A DNA stretch of 64,000 nt from an uncultured Duncaniella sp. (GTDB lineage Bacteria; Bacteroidota; Bacteroidia; Bacteroidales; Muribaculaceae), in assembly GCA_958352885.1 (NCBI GenBank), contig CATWQI010000004.1:248001-312000 (forward strand), read 5' to 3'. The notes under the pieces are model-generated. The model had not been told where the DNA came from. It was given only the letters and a program-made list of their open reading frames with translations, and ran no database searches. Shown here one piece after another: positions 43,916 through 53,275 of the stretch; within the stretch, counting starts at the first letter, position 1; every line of letters starts with the position of its first letter. Made by a program: the position numbers and the translations under genes.

Positions 43916-43960
43916 TTACAGGCGTTTATCCGCATGGATAAGCGCCTGTAATTATTTTTT
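43916..43960 (+). terminator. Terminator of kdgK and the uronate block
   Basis: A 15-bp stem (43917-43931 with 43936-43950, one wobble) and a 4-base loop are followed by six T, 33 bases after the kdgK stop. Confidence 0.9.
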
Positions 43961-43995
43961 GCGGTCCGTCATTGGACTGTGTGGCGGAATTTCCG

Positions 43996-44271
43996 CTAAA
44001 CAACCAGTCTTGCATGTCCCCCTGCATTTATTCTGTATCGGTGGGTGATACTGTCCGACGTATCAGTGACTGTATATACGTAATCTTCCTTATCTGCGAG
44101 CAGGTCGGAATAGGCATCATAAGCCTTGTCAATCGCATCGCTTATCTTCGTGAACCCTGAGCCTGTATATCCTGCCACGATATCACCGTTTATATTGGTT
44201 ATTTCAACTCTGACATTATTTTCAGGACGCAATCGTTCTGTTTCAGTGGATTTTAATCTGTCGTTACTCAT
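43996..44271 (-). CDS. Small protein of unknown function
   Basis: A 91-residue soluble protein without signal peptide or membrane segment. Residues 20-37 look like beta strands (NNVRVEITNINGDIVAGYTG), followed by a helix (ISDAIDKAYDAYSDLLADK) and another strand pair (DYVYTVTDTSDSITHRYRI). I do not recognise the family. It faces kdgK, whose terminator lies between. Two copies of GTTAATCTTCA sit 12-61 bases upstream of its start and might be binding sites. Codon use looks like that of the neighbours, so it is probably a real gene. Confidence 0.65.
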   Translation of the reverse strand: MSNDRLKSTETERLRPENNVRVEITNINGDIVAGYTGSGFTKISDAIDKAYDAYSDLLADKEDYVYTVTDTSDSITHRYRINAGGHARLVV

Positions 44272-44391
44272 AATAAATCTCGGTTAATCTTCACAATCTA
44301 TAACAATCATACGTTAAAAAAGTTAATCTTCAAATCGGCACCCATCGTGTCTGTTTTGTTTTTCCGCACTATATTTATGCCTTACGGATAT

Positions 44392-44399
44392 TATCTTTG
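44392..44399 (+). promoter_or_regulatory. Possible -7 box before the 167-residue protein gene
   Basis: TATCTTTG matches the -7 consensus 87 bases before the start at 44486. No matching -33 box is seen. Confidence 0.35.
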
Positions 44400-44485
44400 C
44401 GGATGGATAGGGATAGGTGTCTGAGACTCCTGTATCCCTCGTATTATTAACCCCCATCATGCCAAAATTCAGATTTTAAAAGACT

Positions 44486-44989
44486 ATGAAAGCCCACAAG
44501 TACAGAATTTCCGATGCCGCTGTCGGCAAAATCCTCACCAGGGTGATGGAAATGACACGTTCCTCCGAAATATCGCCGGAGCAGTTTCATGATACTATGT
44601 TTGCCGTTCTCAATTATATCGAGGAGGAGACGGAGCCTTCCCGGTCGGCTGATATCAACCCTCAGAAGTGGCAGCTTCTCAAAGAGCAGATTGATAAATC
44701 CGCCCGGCGTTCCAGAGCGGCGCGTGAGCGTGCCGCCCGTCGCAGCTCCTTGATCGCAGCCTCCCGTCGTGAAGTGCGGGAGTGTCTTGATGGCATAGGC
44801 CCGTCAGTATCTTCGGAGACACAGTCGCCTGGAGGATTGAAGAAATTGTCGTACAGCGAACTTCCATTTGACCCCTACAGAGTGAACATGCCTGCGGTCC
44901 CTCCCGTAACACCCCGGGAGAAAGCCGAACATGAGAGGAATATGCAGATAGCGCGGGACTTCAAGGAAATATGTCGAAGAATTTACTAA
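44486..44989 (+). CDS. Unknown protein with Arg-rich helix
   Basis: A 167-residue soluble protein I cannot assign. Residues 1-50 look like a helical domain (AVGKILTRVMEMTRSSEI), 68-98 form a strongly basic helix (KSARRSRAARERAARRSSL), and the C-terminal half is proline-containing and loosely structured with a final charged helix. The basic helix could bind RNA or DNA. It lies 51 bases before ftsY on the same strand, but a -7 box for ftsY lies between them, so a shared transcript is not assured. Confidence 0.65.
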   Translation: MKAHKYRISDAAVGKILTRVMEMTRSSEISPEQFHDTMFAVLNYIEEETEPSRSADINPQKWQLLKEQIDKSARRSRAARERAARRSSLIAASRREVRECLDGIGPSVSSETQSPGGLKKLSYSELPFDPYRVNMPAVPPVTPREKAEHERNMQIARDFKEICRRIY

Positions 44990-45004
44990 CTCAATATTTT
45001 TTTG

Positions 45005-45012
45005 TAATTTTG
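45005..45012 (+). promoter_or_regulatory. Possible -7 box of ftsY
   Basis: TAATTTTG lies 28 bases before the ftsY ATG. The -33 position has only a partial match. Confidence 0.4.
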
Positions 45013-45040
45013 CAGTTCGAACAATTCATTATTAAGCCCT

Positions 45041-46009
45041 ATGGGACTATTTGATTTTTTCTCACGCGACAAAAATAAGAAAGAGACACTCGACAAAGGT
45101 CTTGAGAAGACCCAGAAAGGTTTCTTCGAACGTATTTCACACGCTATCGCAGGTAAATCCACCATTGACGATGATGTGCTTGACAATCTGGAAGAGGTAT
45201 TCGTTACCTCGGATGTCGGCGTGGATACGACCCTTCGGATTATCGACCGTATACAGAAACGCGTGGCGAAGGACAAGTATGTAGGCTCATCGGAGCTAAA
45301 CCGCCTTCTCTGCGAGGAAATTTCCGATATGCTTGCAGAGAACAGCAATGAATCGTCGCAGGATGATTTTACAGTGCCTTCGGGACATAAACCACATGTG
45401 ATAATGGTGGTTGGCGTGAACGGCGTCGGCAAGACCACTACTATCGGCAAGATGGCTGCGCAGTTCAAGCGTGCCGGTAACAAGGTGCTCCTTGGAGCGG
45501 CGGATACTTTCCGTGCGGCAGCCATAGAGCAGCTGGAAGAGTGGGGTAGACGTGCCGATGTGCCGGTAATCAAGCAGTCGCTTGGTGCCGACCCCGCTTC
45601 GGTGGCATACGATACTCTCCAGAGCGCCATTGCCAATGATGTTGATGTGGTGATTATCGATACCGCAGGGCGTCTCCACAACAAGAAAGGGCTTATGGAC
45701 GAGCTTACGAAGGTGAAAAATGTAATGCAGAAGCTTGTTCCCGATGCTCCCCACGAAGTCCTGCTGGTTCTTGACGGTTCCACAGGTCAGAATGCGTTCG
45801 AGCAGGCTAAGCAGTTTGTTGCCGCTACTCAGGTAAACGAACTCGCCATAACCAAGCTTGACGGTACCGCCAAGGGTGGTGTGGTGATAGGTATCAGCGA
45901 CCAGTTCAACATCCCTGTCAAGTATATCGGTCTGGGCGAGGGTATCGAGGACCTTCAGGTGTTCCACAGACGTGAGTTCGTAGAATCGCTTTTCGGCGAG
46001 AAGATATAA
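45041..46009 (+). CDS. ftsY: Signal recognition particle receptor FtsY
   Basis: A 322-residue SRP GTPase that docks ribosome-SRP complexes at the inner membrane. The acidic A domain is almost absent: the protein starts with a short amphipathic MGLFDFFSRDKNKK and goes straight to the N domain, as in many Bacteroidota. The G domain has the P-loop GVNGVGKTT (125-133), ADTFRAAAIEQL, DTAGR (207-211), TKLDGTAKGG near 268, and the closing GLGEGIEDLQVF. rimO begins 51 bases downstream on the same strand. Confidence 0.96.
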   Translation: MGLFDFFSRDKNKKETLDKGLEKTQKGFFERISHAIAGKSTIDDDVLDNLEEVFVTSDVGVDTTLRIIDRIQKRVAKDKYVGSSELNRLLCEEISDMLAENSNESSQDDFTVPSGHKPHVIMVVGVNGVGKTTTIGKMAAQFKRAGNKVLLGAADTFRAAAIEQLEEWGRRADVPVIKQSLGADPASVAYDTLQSAIANDVDVVIIDTAGRLHNKKGLMDELTKVKNVMQKLVPDAPHEVLLVLDGSTGQNAFEQAKQFVAATQVNELAITKLDGTAKGGVVIGISDQFNIPVKYIGLGEGIEDLQVFHRREFVESLFGEKI

Positions 46010-46060
46010 TAACCGGTTCAATAGTATTATTTGTAACGGGACATCCGTGTAATACGCACT

Positions 46061-47383
46061 ATGGGTAAAAAGATTGCAGTCATAACGCTTGGGTGCTCTA
46101 AGAATCTTGTCGATTCGGAACGTCTGATGAAGATGCTCGAAAATGTCGGTTATGAGGTTGTCGACAATGCTGACGGAGACTTCATTGAATCCGATGGCGA
46201 GAAGATTGTGGTGGTAAATACTTGCGGATTCATCGGTGATGCCAAGGAGGAATCGGTAAATGAGATTCTTTCATGGTGTCAGGTCAAGGATGAAGGAGGC
46301 ATATCGTCCCTTTATGTCATGGGATGTCTCTCCCAGAGATATGGAGGGGAACTTCCGGCTGAGATTCCCGAAGTGGACAAGTGGTATGGCAAGACTGACT
46401 GGATAAATTTGGTCAGTGACCTTACAAAACGTTCGCCGGGTTCGGTCCCGTATGACCGTGTCATCACCACTCCGCGTCATCACGCATATCTTAAGATTGC
46501 CGAAGGATGCAACCGTTTCTGCTCGTTTTGCGCCATACCGTTGATAACCGGGAGATATAAGTCCCGTCCGATCGAGGAAATCGTGGCTGAGGGAAAGATG
46601 CTCGTGGCACGGGGTGTCAGGGAGTTCAATGTCATAGCCCAGGATTTGACCAATTACGGGAAAGATATTTACGGCAAGGTGGAAATAGCACGTCTTGTCG
46701 AGGAGATAGCCCGTGTGAATGGAGTGGAATGGATCAGGCTTCATTACGGTTATCCTAAGGATTTCCCGCTTGAACTTCTTGATGTGATGGCAAAGTATCC
46801 CAATGTATGTAAGTACCTTGACATTGCATTGCAGCATATATCAGATAAGGTGCTTGAAAACATGCGCCGTCACATTACAGGTGAGGAGACCCGTGAACTT
46901 CTGGCTGAAATCCGTCGCCGTGTACCCGGAATACATATCCGTACGACTCTTATGGTGGGTTTTCCCGGTGAGGGTGACGAAGAGTTTGAGGAGCTTCTGC
47001 GCTTCGTGGAAGAGCAGAAGTTTGAAAGGATGGGGGCGTTTGCCTACTGCGAGGAGGAGGACACCTATGGAGCAAAGAATTTTTCTGACGATATTCCTCA
47101 GGAAGTCAAAAATGACCGTCTGAGCCGGTTGATGGCTCTTCAGGAACGTATATCCGATGAGTTGCAGCAACTGAAGGTCGGTTCTGTGCAGCGTGTGGTG
47201 ATTGACCGGGAAGAAGGTGAATACTATGTGGGACGTACCCAATATGACTCGCCGGAGGTTGACCCGGAAGTCCTTGTGGCTAAGACTAAGCCCTTGAAAA
47301 GAGGGGAATTTTACAATGTGAAAATAACATCGGCAATGCCGTTTGAACTTATGGCTGAGCCGGTAGCAGAAAATGAAGATTGA
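46061..47383 (+). CDS. rimO: Ribosomal protein S12 methylthiotransferase RimO
   Basis: A 440-residue radical-SAM enzyme that adds a methylthio group to a conserved Asp of ribosomal protein uS12. The N-terminal cluster cysteines are Cys12, Cys55 and Cys89. The radical-SAM cysteines are Cys150, Cys154 and Cys157 (CNRFCSFC). A TRAM-like domain closes the protein (VIDREEGEYYVGRTQYDSPEVD). RimO is preferred over MiaB because of the opening GCSKNLVDSERLM and HAYLKIAEGCNRFCSFCAIP. It overlaps the next gene by 11 bases. Confidence 0.95.
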   Translation: MGKKIAVITLGCSKNLVDSERLMKMLENVGYEVVDNADGDFIESDGEKIVVVNTCGFIGDAKEESVNEILSWCQVKDEGGISSLYVMGCLSQRYGGELPAEIPEVDKWYGKTDWINLVSDLTKRSPGSVPYDRVITTPRHHAYLKIAEGCNRFCSFCAIPLITGRYKSRPIEEIVAEGKMLVARGVREFNVIAQDLTNYGKDIYGKVEIARLVEEIARVNGVEWIRLHYGYPKDFPLELLDVMAKYPNVCKYLDIALQHISDKVLENMRRHITGEETRELLAEIRRRVPGIHIRTTLMVGFPGEGDEEFEELLRFVEEQKFERMGAFAYCEEEDTYGAKNFSDDIPQEVKNDRLSRLMALQERISDELQQLKVGSVQRVVIDREEGEYYVGRTQYDSPEVDPEVLVAKTKPLKRGEFYNVKITSAMPFELMAEPVAENED

Positions 47384-48530
47384 CCAGGAACAGATTGAGG
47401 CGGTAAACCTGTGCCTCAGACATAATATACCTTTTGCTCTCTTCGCCCTGCCGGGTGAGGAGTTTTTCAAGTTTTTCGCATCCCTTCCGGATGACGATGG
47501 CGAGTCGCCGGCATTTGATGACGATGAGTGCCGTGACACTTTTTTTATAAATTTCTTTGACAACGACGAACCTTATACAGCAGGTGTCCGCCGGGTATAT
47601 AATGCCCGCTGTGTCAGGGAATATATTGAGTCTAATCCGGAATGTATGTTTGAGCCGCCGGTCATACGCCCGTCGGCTTCGTCGACTCTTAGGGTGAGCT
47701 ATGATGCGGCATTCAGCCATGTGATGCCGAGGCTTAAGCGTTACGGAGGAAAGGTGGTGCTTTCACAGCACCAGGCAATGTTGTCAAGACGGCAACTCCT
47801 GGATGTAGCCGATGATTACTTCAGCTGTTCGGACAACACCTTCCGGTATCTCTGTTACACACCGGAAACCGGCATATGGCTTGGAGCCACACCGGAGCTT
47901 CTGCTTGCCACAGGGGATAACCCCGGCGAGATTGTCACCATGTCGCTCGCCGGCACAAAGCTGATGGAAGATGACGCTCAATGGGATGAGAAGAACATAG
48001 AGGAGCACGAATTGGTAACGGTCTATATAGAGACGGCGCTCAAGGAACTTGGAATGGATGTGCAGGTCGATGATTTGTGCGAGATGCCTTTCTGTAATCT
48101 GAAGCACCTGTGTAATGTCATCACTGCCAAGGGCGATGCCGATGTCCGTGAGATTCTTTCCACTCTCAGCCCGACTCCGGCGGTTGCCGGGCTTCCTCGT
48201 GATGTGGCATTGACGGAGATTGATACGTTTGAGACTCACAGCCGCCGGTGCTATGCCGGTTATGTTGGAGTGCGTCTGAACGGTCGCTACTATGCTTATG
48301 TCAATCTGAGATGCGCATTTGTCGCTCCTGTCTCCCTTACAGGCGAGAATCCGGATGTGGCGTATCTCTACAATCTATACTCCGGCGGAGGTATTGTGTC
48401 GTCATCAGTGTGTGAAGAAGAATGGAATGAAGCCATGGCTAAAATATCGTTGCTGGCATCAATCGTTAATCCGGATTCCGAGCAGGAACTGGTGAATTTC
48501 AACCCTCGTTTAATGCAGTTTAACTGTTGA
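47373..48530 (+). CDS. menF: Chorismate-binding enzyme, probable isochorismate synthase
   Basis: A 385-residue chorismate-utilising enzyme. The catalytic C-terminal domain begins near residue 130 (GGKVVLSQHQAM) with ETGIWLGATPELLLATG, MSLAGTKLMEDDAQWDEKNIEEHELV, PTPAVAGLPRDVAL and ETHSRRCYAGYVGVRLNGRYYAYVNLRCAFV. The order fits isochorismate synthases of menaquinone synthesis; the N-terminal 125 residues are poorly conserved. No menD or other men gene is in the window. It overlaps rimO by 11 bases in another frame and is followed at once by the SGNH genes, so it is cotranscribed with unrelated functions. Confidence 0.8.
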   Translation: MKIDQEQIEAVNLCLRHNIPFALFALPGEEFFKFFASLPDDDGESPAFDDDECRDTFFINFFDNDEPYTAGVRRVYNARCVREYIESNPECMFEPPVIRPSASSTLRVSYDAAFSHVMPRLKRYGGKVVLSQHQAMLSRRQLLDVADDYFSCSDNTFRYLCYTPETGIWLGATPELLLATGDNPGEIVTMSLAGTKLMEDDAQWDEKNIEEHELVTVYIETALKELGMDVQVDDLCEMPFCNLKHLCNVITAKGDADVREILSTLSPTPAVAGLPRDVALTEIDTFETHSRRCYAGYVGVRLNGRYYAYVNLRCAFVAPVSLTGENPDVAYLYNLYSGGGIVSSSVCEEEWNEAMAKISLLASIVNPDSEQELVNFNPRLMQFNC

Positions 48531-48537
48531 TTTGATT

Positions 48538-49908
48538 ATGAAGAAAGGCAGTCCCGTAACTATCATACTCCTCGCTATTGGGATAATAACCGCAATTTCT
48601 TTTCTGCCTCTTTCAAAATGGAGCGGTGGTAAGGTGAAGGATTTCTCGCTGTTCAGTGATATATTGAAGGAAGCGGGAATCATTGAAGGCTCCCCCTCGG
48701 CTGAGTCCGAGGACATAGACCCGGAGCTGTTGGCTGCGATTGCGCATGCGGACAGTGTGGCGCGCGACAGCATAGCGGCTCTACCTGTTGACACAATCAT
48801 AACCCCCGTGAAACCGTCAAGGAACGGTGAGCTTGTCATGATTGAGGATTATACAACCGACGGGGTGGGGATGCAGCACCTTAAAGATGCTGTCGGTTCC
48901 GGAAAACTTGCCAGGATTGCAGTGGTGGGTGACAGTTATATCGAGGGTGACATTTTCACTCAGGATCTCCGTGAGTTGCTGCAGGAGGAATATGGAGGCG
49001 AAGGTGTCGGATACGTGAACATGCATTCCGATTTTCCCGGGTTCCGCCGTTCGGTGCGTCAGGGAGGGTCAGGATGGAAAACATATATGGCAAATAAGAG
49101 TGCGGCTGCGGAATACATTTTTCTCTCCGAGCAGTATGCCAAGCCGACAGGAGAGGCATCTGCCACTTACAAGGGATCGGATTCGTTTCAGCATGCAGGT
49201 AAGTGGTCACGTTCGCGTTTTCTGTTCATCGCGCCTGAAAATACCACTCTCAATGTTAAAACAAGTGAAGGGGAATGGGAGACACGCAATATTGAGGGTT
49301 CGGACAACGTTCAGTGTGTAGAGGTGCCTGCAGAGACCTCTCAGTTTGACATAAAGACATCCGACACATCTCTCATAGGACTTGGAGTGTGGCTTGACGG
49401 AACTACTGGCGTAAGCCTCGACTGCATGTCGTCGCGCGGTTTCTCAGGCATCACGTTGACAAAGATTAACCGGGAACTGTGCCGTGAGGTGAGCGAGATA
49501 ATTGACTATGACCTTATAGTGCTTGAGTTCGGTATAAATGCCATGAGTTCGACGCAGAAAAATTACAGCGTCTATTCATCCAGGATGGTTGACGTGATAA
49601 ACCATGTGAGGAGCTGCTTCCCGCGTGCCGACATACTTCTGATGGGTGTCGGTGACCGAGGGGAGAAGCGCGGGTCTCAAGTGCAGTCAATGTCTACCGC
49701 ACCGGCGATGATTTCAGCCCAGCGCGATGCCGCCCGCAGAGCGCACTGCTTGTTCTGGGATACCAGAGAGGCTATGGGGGGCGAAGGTGCCGTGGTGGAA
49801 TGGTGTAATGCCGGGCTTATCAACAAGGACTATGTCCACATGTCACACAGAGGAGGCGCGCGGCTTGCCAAAGAATTATTTAATGCTATTCAACACGAAC
49901 TACAATGA
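48538..49908 (+). CDS. Exported SGNH-hydrolase-like protein 1
   Basis: A 456-residue protein anchored or exported by one N-terminal hydrophobic segment (about residues 5-25). After a low-complexity linker, from about residue 118 an SGNH domain shows block I IAVVGDSYIEGDIF with the Ser nucleophile, a GSGW element, block III DLIVLEFGINAMSS, and DYVHMSHRGGARLA with the Asp-x-x-His end. A beta-sandwich region lies in between. SGNH proteins of this build transfer or remove acetyl groups on glycans. The ATG at 48538 is used; its stop overlaps the next start by ATGA. With the second SGNH protein and the MBOAT it suggests polymer O-acetylation in the periplasm. Confidence 0.82.
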   Translation: MKKGSPVTIILLAIGIITAISFLPLSKWSGGKVKDFSLFSDILKEAGIIEGSPSAESEDIDPELLAAIAHADSVARDSIAALPVDTIITPVKPSRNGELVMIEDYTTDGVGMQHLKDAVGSGKLARIAVVGDSYIEGDIFTQDLRELLQEEYGGEGVGYVNMHSDFPGFRRSVRQGGSGWKTYMANKSAAAEYIFLSEQYAKPTGEASATYKGSDSFQHAGKWSRSRFLFIAPENTTLNVKTSEGEWETRNIEGSDNVQCVEVPAETSQFDIKTSDTSLIGLGVWLDGTTGVSLDCMSSRGFSGITLTKINRELCREVSEIIDYDLIVLEFGINAMSSTQKNYSVYSSRMVDVINHVRSCFPRADILLMGVGDRGEKRGSQVQSMSTAPAMISAQRDAARRAHCLFWDTREAMGGEGAVVEWCNAGLINKDYVHMSHRGGARLAKELFNAIQHELQ

Positions 49909-51308
49909 AAAGATTACCAATCATATCCATACTCTTCCCTTTAGCGTCATTGTTCATCCCGGGGGCTGCTTATGCGGATACGACAAATCCTGCAGGAGAG
50001 CCGGGAAACAATACTGTGGATGAAGAGGAGCTGGTGGAGGAGATACTTGAGAGTGACGAAGAGTATGACCTGAAGGTAAGGGTGAGCCCCGTGGAGATTC
50101 CCGGCGAGGCGGACGACATAGATATCCCTATTCCGTTTTTCATACATAAGGCTGCGAATAGGATAATCTATAATGGGGCTGACTGGTCGAAACTCCGGAA
50201 TGCGTTCGTGTCGAGCAGCAGTTCGCCTGTGTCAATAGTCCATATAGGCGACAGCCATGTGCAGGCTGACATTTCCACCGGAACTACCAGGGGCCTTCTG
50301 CAATATGATTTCGGCAATGCCGGACGCGGTCTAATATCCCCCTTGAAAATCAGCGGTACCAACGAGCCTCTTGACTATGTGTTCCAGAGCCGCAATTCAT
50401 GGAATCCTGTCAAGCTTATGAGTCCCACATGGCGCCAGACAGTAGGCTTCACGGGAACATCCATACGCCCTTCAAGCAATACGAGCGAATTCACTCTTGG
50501 AACGGTAGACACGGAGGATTATAATCCGTTTACTTCAGCGACTATTTTCCATAACGGAAAGTTTACCATCAAGGAGATTACCAACGCCGACGGGAATCCG
50601 GTAAGTTATCGTGCAATACCGTCACGTGATTATACGCAGATTATCATGGCTTCGGGGGAGACAAAGATTAATGTGTCGTTTACTTCGGCAGGTGACCTCA
50701 CGGTGTTTGGCGCATCCCTGTCGGGTGACCGTCCCGGAGTGTTCTACCATGCGATTGGCAATAACGGAGCGACATACGAGACATATAACCGTATCGGTAC
50801 CGTCGGGGCGGGAATAAACCCCTTGCAACCGAATCTTGTGATACTTTCACTCGGTACCAATGAGGCTTTCGGTAAATTTAACGCCGTGAATTTCCGACGT
50901 TCCATAGACCGGTTGGTGAAGAATGTAAAGATGGCAAATCCGGATGCGCTGATACTTCTCACCACTCCTATGGAGTGCCAGCGCAGTGTGACTACAACCA
51001 AGAAAGTCCGTGTGCGACGCAAAGGGTCGAAGACCAGGTATCGTACTGTCACCAAGACCTCTCGTTCGTATGCGGTGAACAGTAACATCGCACCGGTGCG
51101 TCAAGCTATACTTGAGTATGGAAAAGCTAACGGTATTGCAGTCTATGACTGGTATGATGTGGCAGGCGGCAGTGGCGCAAGCGCGCATTGGATTACCAAC
51201 GGTCTTTTTGCCAAGGACCGTGTGCACCATAGTCGCCAGGGATATAATCTTGAGGGAAGAATGGTCTATGAAGCCATCATGAATGCCCTGCGTGAATATG
51301 ACAAATAA
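49905..51308 (+). CDS. Exported SGNH-hydrolase-like protein 2
   Basis: A 467-residue protein with a signal peptide (MKRLPIISILFPLASLFIPGAAYA). An acidic linker (residues 38-55) precedes the SGNH domain: IVHIGDSHVQADISTG near residue 113 with Ser and Asp, NLVILSLGTNEAFGKF, TPMECQRS and a final DRVHHSRQGYNLEGRM carrying Asp-x-x-His. A jelly-roll-like insert sits in the middle. It is a paralogue in build, not a recent duplicate, of the gene before it, which it overlaps by four bases. The downstream MBOAT gene begins 90 bases later. Confidence 0.85.
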   Translation: MKRLPIISILFPLASLFIPGAAYADTTNPAGEPGNNTVDEEELVEEILESDEEYDLKVRVSPVEIPGEADDIDIPIPFFIHKAANRIIYNGADWSKLRNAFVSSSSSPVSIVHIGDSHVQADISTGTTRGLLQYDFGNAGRGLISPLKISGTNEPLDYVFQSRNSWNPVKLMSPTWRQTVGFTGTSIRPSSNTSEFTLGTVDTEDYNPFTSATIFHNGKFTIKEITNADGNPVSYRAIPSRDYTQIIMASGETKINVSFTSAGDLTVFGASLSGDRPGVFYHAIGNNGATYETYNRIGTVGAGINPLQPNLVILSLGTNEAFGKFNAVNFRRSIDRLVKNVKMANPDALILLTTPMECQRSVTTTKKVRVRRKGSKTRYRTVTKTSRSYAVNSNIAPVRQAILEYGKANGIAVYDWYDVAGGSGASAHWITNGLFAKDRVHHSRQGYNLEGRMVYEAIMNALREYDK

Positions 51309-51397
51309 CCATCCACGAATAGTGACAAATATTAAGAACCTTTGACTGTGGAGTGATGTTGTGCTAATAACCACATCACAAATCTTTCCGAAAAAGA

Positions 51398-53002
51398 ATG
51401 GAACTCCCGTTTATGTTAACTGAACTTTTATCATCCGTAGTGTCATGGCTTGAGTCTGTCAATATCGATGTGTCCAAGCTGCTTGAGGTGCTCTCATATA
51501 ATCCGTCCCAGCCGCTGCTGTTTAACACCGGTTTGTTCCTGCTTCTATTCGCAGGTTTCATGTGTGTGTACAGGATGCTTGGTGGATTCAGAGTGCTGAA
51601 AATGATATTTGTCATACTTTTTTCACTATACTTCTACTATAAGTCCTCAGGGCTATGTGTGCTGATTCTTCTTGGTGTGTGTATCAGTGATTATCTTCTT
51701 GGAAGGTGGATGGAGAAGGTGTCTGAGCCGGGGAATGAGAATCAGTTCGTGCGCCGGTTCATAGTGTTTGTGAATGTGGCGGTTAATGTGGGGATGCTGG
51801 CTTATTTCAAGTATTTCAATCTGATAATCGATACGATTTCACGATTCTCGACGTTGAAGATTGACGTGCTGGATTTGATTCTGCCAGCCGGGATATCATT
51901 TTTCACATTCCGCTCCATAAGCTATATATCGGATATATACCGCGGAGATGTCAAGGCTACCCACAGTCTGCTTGACTATACATTTTTTCTTACATTTTTC
52001 CCACCTCTGCTTGCCGGTCCCGTGGTACGTGCCAAGGATATGCTTCCTCAGATAGAGGCAAATCCCACGGCTACCAGGGAGATGGTTTCCGAAGGATTCT
52101 ATCTGATAATTCTTGGTCTGATAAAGAAAGTGGTGATAGCTGACTTCATCAGCGGAAATTTTGTCGACAGGGTGTTTGACAATCCTGCTCTTTACAGCGG
52201 GTTTGAGAATATGATGGCGACCTTCGGATTTACCATACAGCTTTATTGCGATTTCTCCGGTTACAGCGATATGGCTATCGGTATCGCATTGCTCATGGGT
52301 TATAGATTCCTTGACAATTTCAATGCCCCGTTCAAGGCACAGAATCCTACCGAGTTCTGGCACCGCTGGCATATCTCGCTCTCTACATGGCTGCGTGACT
52401 ACGTGTATATCCCTATGGGGGGCAACCGTTGCTCTCGACCGAGGGCATACTTCAACCAGTTTGCCACTATGGTAATCGGCGGACTATGGCACGGAGCGTC
52501 ATGGATGTATGTGATATGGGGAGCGGTACACGGCGCGCTGCTTGTGCTTCACAAGATGTTCCGCAGGCTTATTGCCATGGTTACCAGTCAGGCGGTGGTC
52601 ACGGAGTCGGGTGAAATGGTTGTAGTGGCTTCTGGTGCGGACAAGACATCCCCATGGCTAAGGGGGATAAATATGGCTGTGACTTTCCTGTTGATATCTG
52701 CCACATTCATATTTTTCCGCGCGCCTTCGATGGAGGATGTCGGGATGATGTGGCATCAGATTCTTTTTGATTTCCATCTGTCAGTCGCTCCGCAGTTCAT
52801 AGACAGCTATCTGACCATAGTATTGCTTATAGCCGGGGGATATCTGCTTCACATCTCGCCGTCCAGCTGGGGTGTCAGGCTGCGCACATTGTTTTCCGGT
52901 GCTCCGGTGGTGATTCAAGGGCTGGTGTTCGCTCTTGTGCTTATTCTGGTGATACAGGTGCGTCAAAGCGAGATTGTCCCGTTCATATACCTTCAGTACT
53001 GA
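51398..53002 (+). CDS. MBOAT-family O-acyltransferase
   Basis: A 534-residue multi-pass protein of the AlgI/PatA/DltB family with about 11-12 membrane segments. The active-site His is residue 365 in GGLWHGASWMYVIWGAVHG. The upstream signature NPTEFWHRWHISLSTWLRDYVYIPMGG with His322 is complete. Such proteins carry an acetyl group across the inner membrane and hand it to periplasmic SGNH partners, here very likely the two genes just upstream. The acceptor could be a capsule, exopolysaccharide or peptidoglycan; nothing nearby settles this. Confidence 0.92.
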   Translation: MELPFMLTELLSSVVSWLESVNIDVSKLLEVLSYNPSQPLLFNTGLFLLLFAGFMCVYRMLGGFRVLKMIFVILFSLYFYYKSSGLCVLILLGVCISDYLLGRWMEKVSEPGNENQFVRRFIVFVNVAVNVGMLAYFKYFNLIIDTISRFSTLKIDVLDLILPAGISFFTFRSISYISDIYRGDVKATHSLLDYTFFLTFFPPLLAGPVVRAKDMLPQIEANPTATREMVSEGFYLIILGLIKKVVIADFISGNFVDRVFDNPALYSGFENMMATFGFTIQLYCDFSGYSDMAIGIALLMGYRFLDNFNAPFKAQNPTEFWHRWHISLSTWLRDYVYIPMGGNRCSRPRAYFNQFATMVIGGLWHGASWMYVIWGAVHGALLVLHKMFRRLIAMVTSQAVVTESGEMVVVASGADKTSPWLRGINMAVTFLLISATFIFFRAPSMEDVGMMWHQILFDFHLSVAPQFIDSYLTIVLLIAGGYLLHISPSSWGVRLRTLFSGAPVVIQGLVFALVLILVIQVRQSEIVPFIYLQY

Positions 53003-53121
53003 CATACGCAAGGTGTGTCTATGACACAAACGTGGAATTGAAAGAAATCTTGATCCCGAAAGGAATCAATCGCCTTGCCATATTCCGCCATGAAGGAGAA
53101 TGTCGGGAGGGGCAGCGGGTT

Positions 53122-53150
53122 TTGTAATCCGATGAAAATGATTATCTTTG
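53122..53150 (+). promoter_or_regulatory. Promoter of the KilA-N gene
   Basis: TTG at 53122-53124, an 18-base spacer and TATCTTTG at 53143-53150 fit the consensus with a slightly short spacer. A leader of about 115 bases follows. Confidence 0.6.
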
Positions 53151-53167
53151 CGTTATAAAAAACTAAA

Positions 53168-53226
53168 CCTGATAGCTTGACGAGTGGGGCTATCGGGATT
53201 CAACACTGCAAAGTGTAGTGCTTTTT
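53168..53226 (+). promoter_or_regulatory. Two hairpins in the KilA-N leader, attenuator-like
   Basis: The first hairpin pairs CCTGATAG (53168-53175) with CTATCGGG (53190-53197). The second has a 5-bp stem ACACT/AGTGT (53203-53207, 53212-53216) with a GCAA loop. Five T follow at 53222-53226, before the start codon. Such a terminator-like end inside a leader may lower or regulate expression. Confidence 0.45.
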
Positions 53227-53275
53227 ATCGACAAAAACAATAAATGTACCGATTCCGATACAAATACAAAACTAC

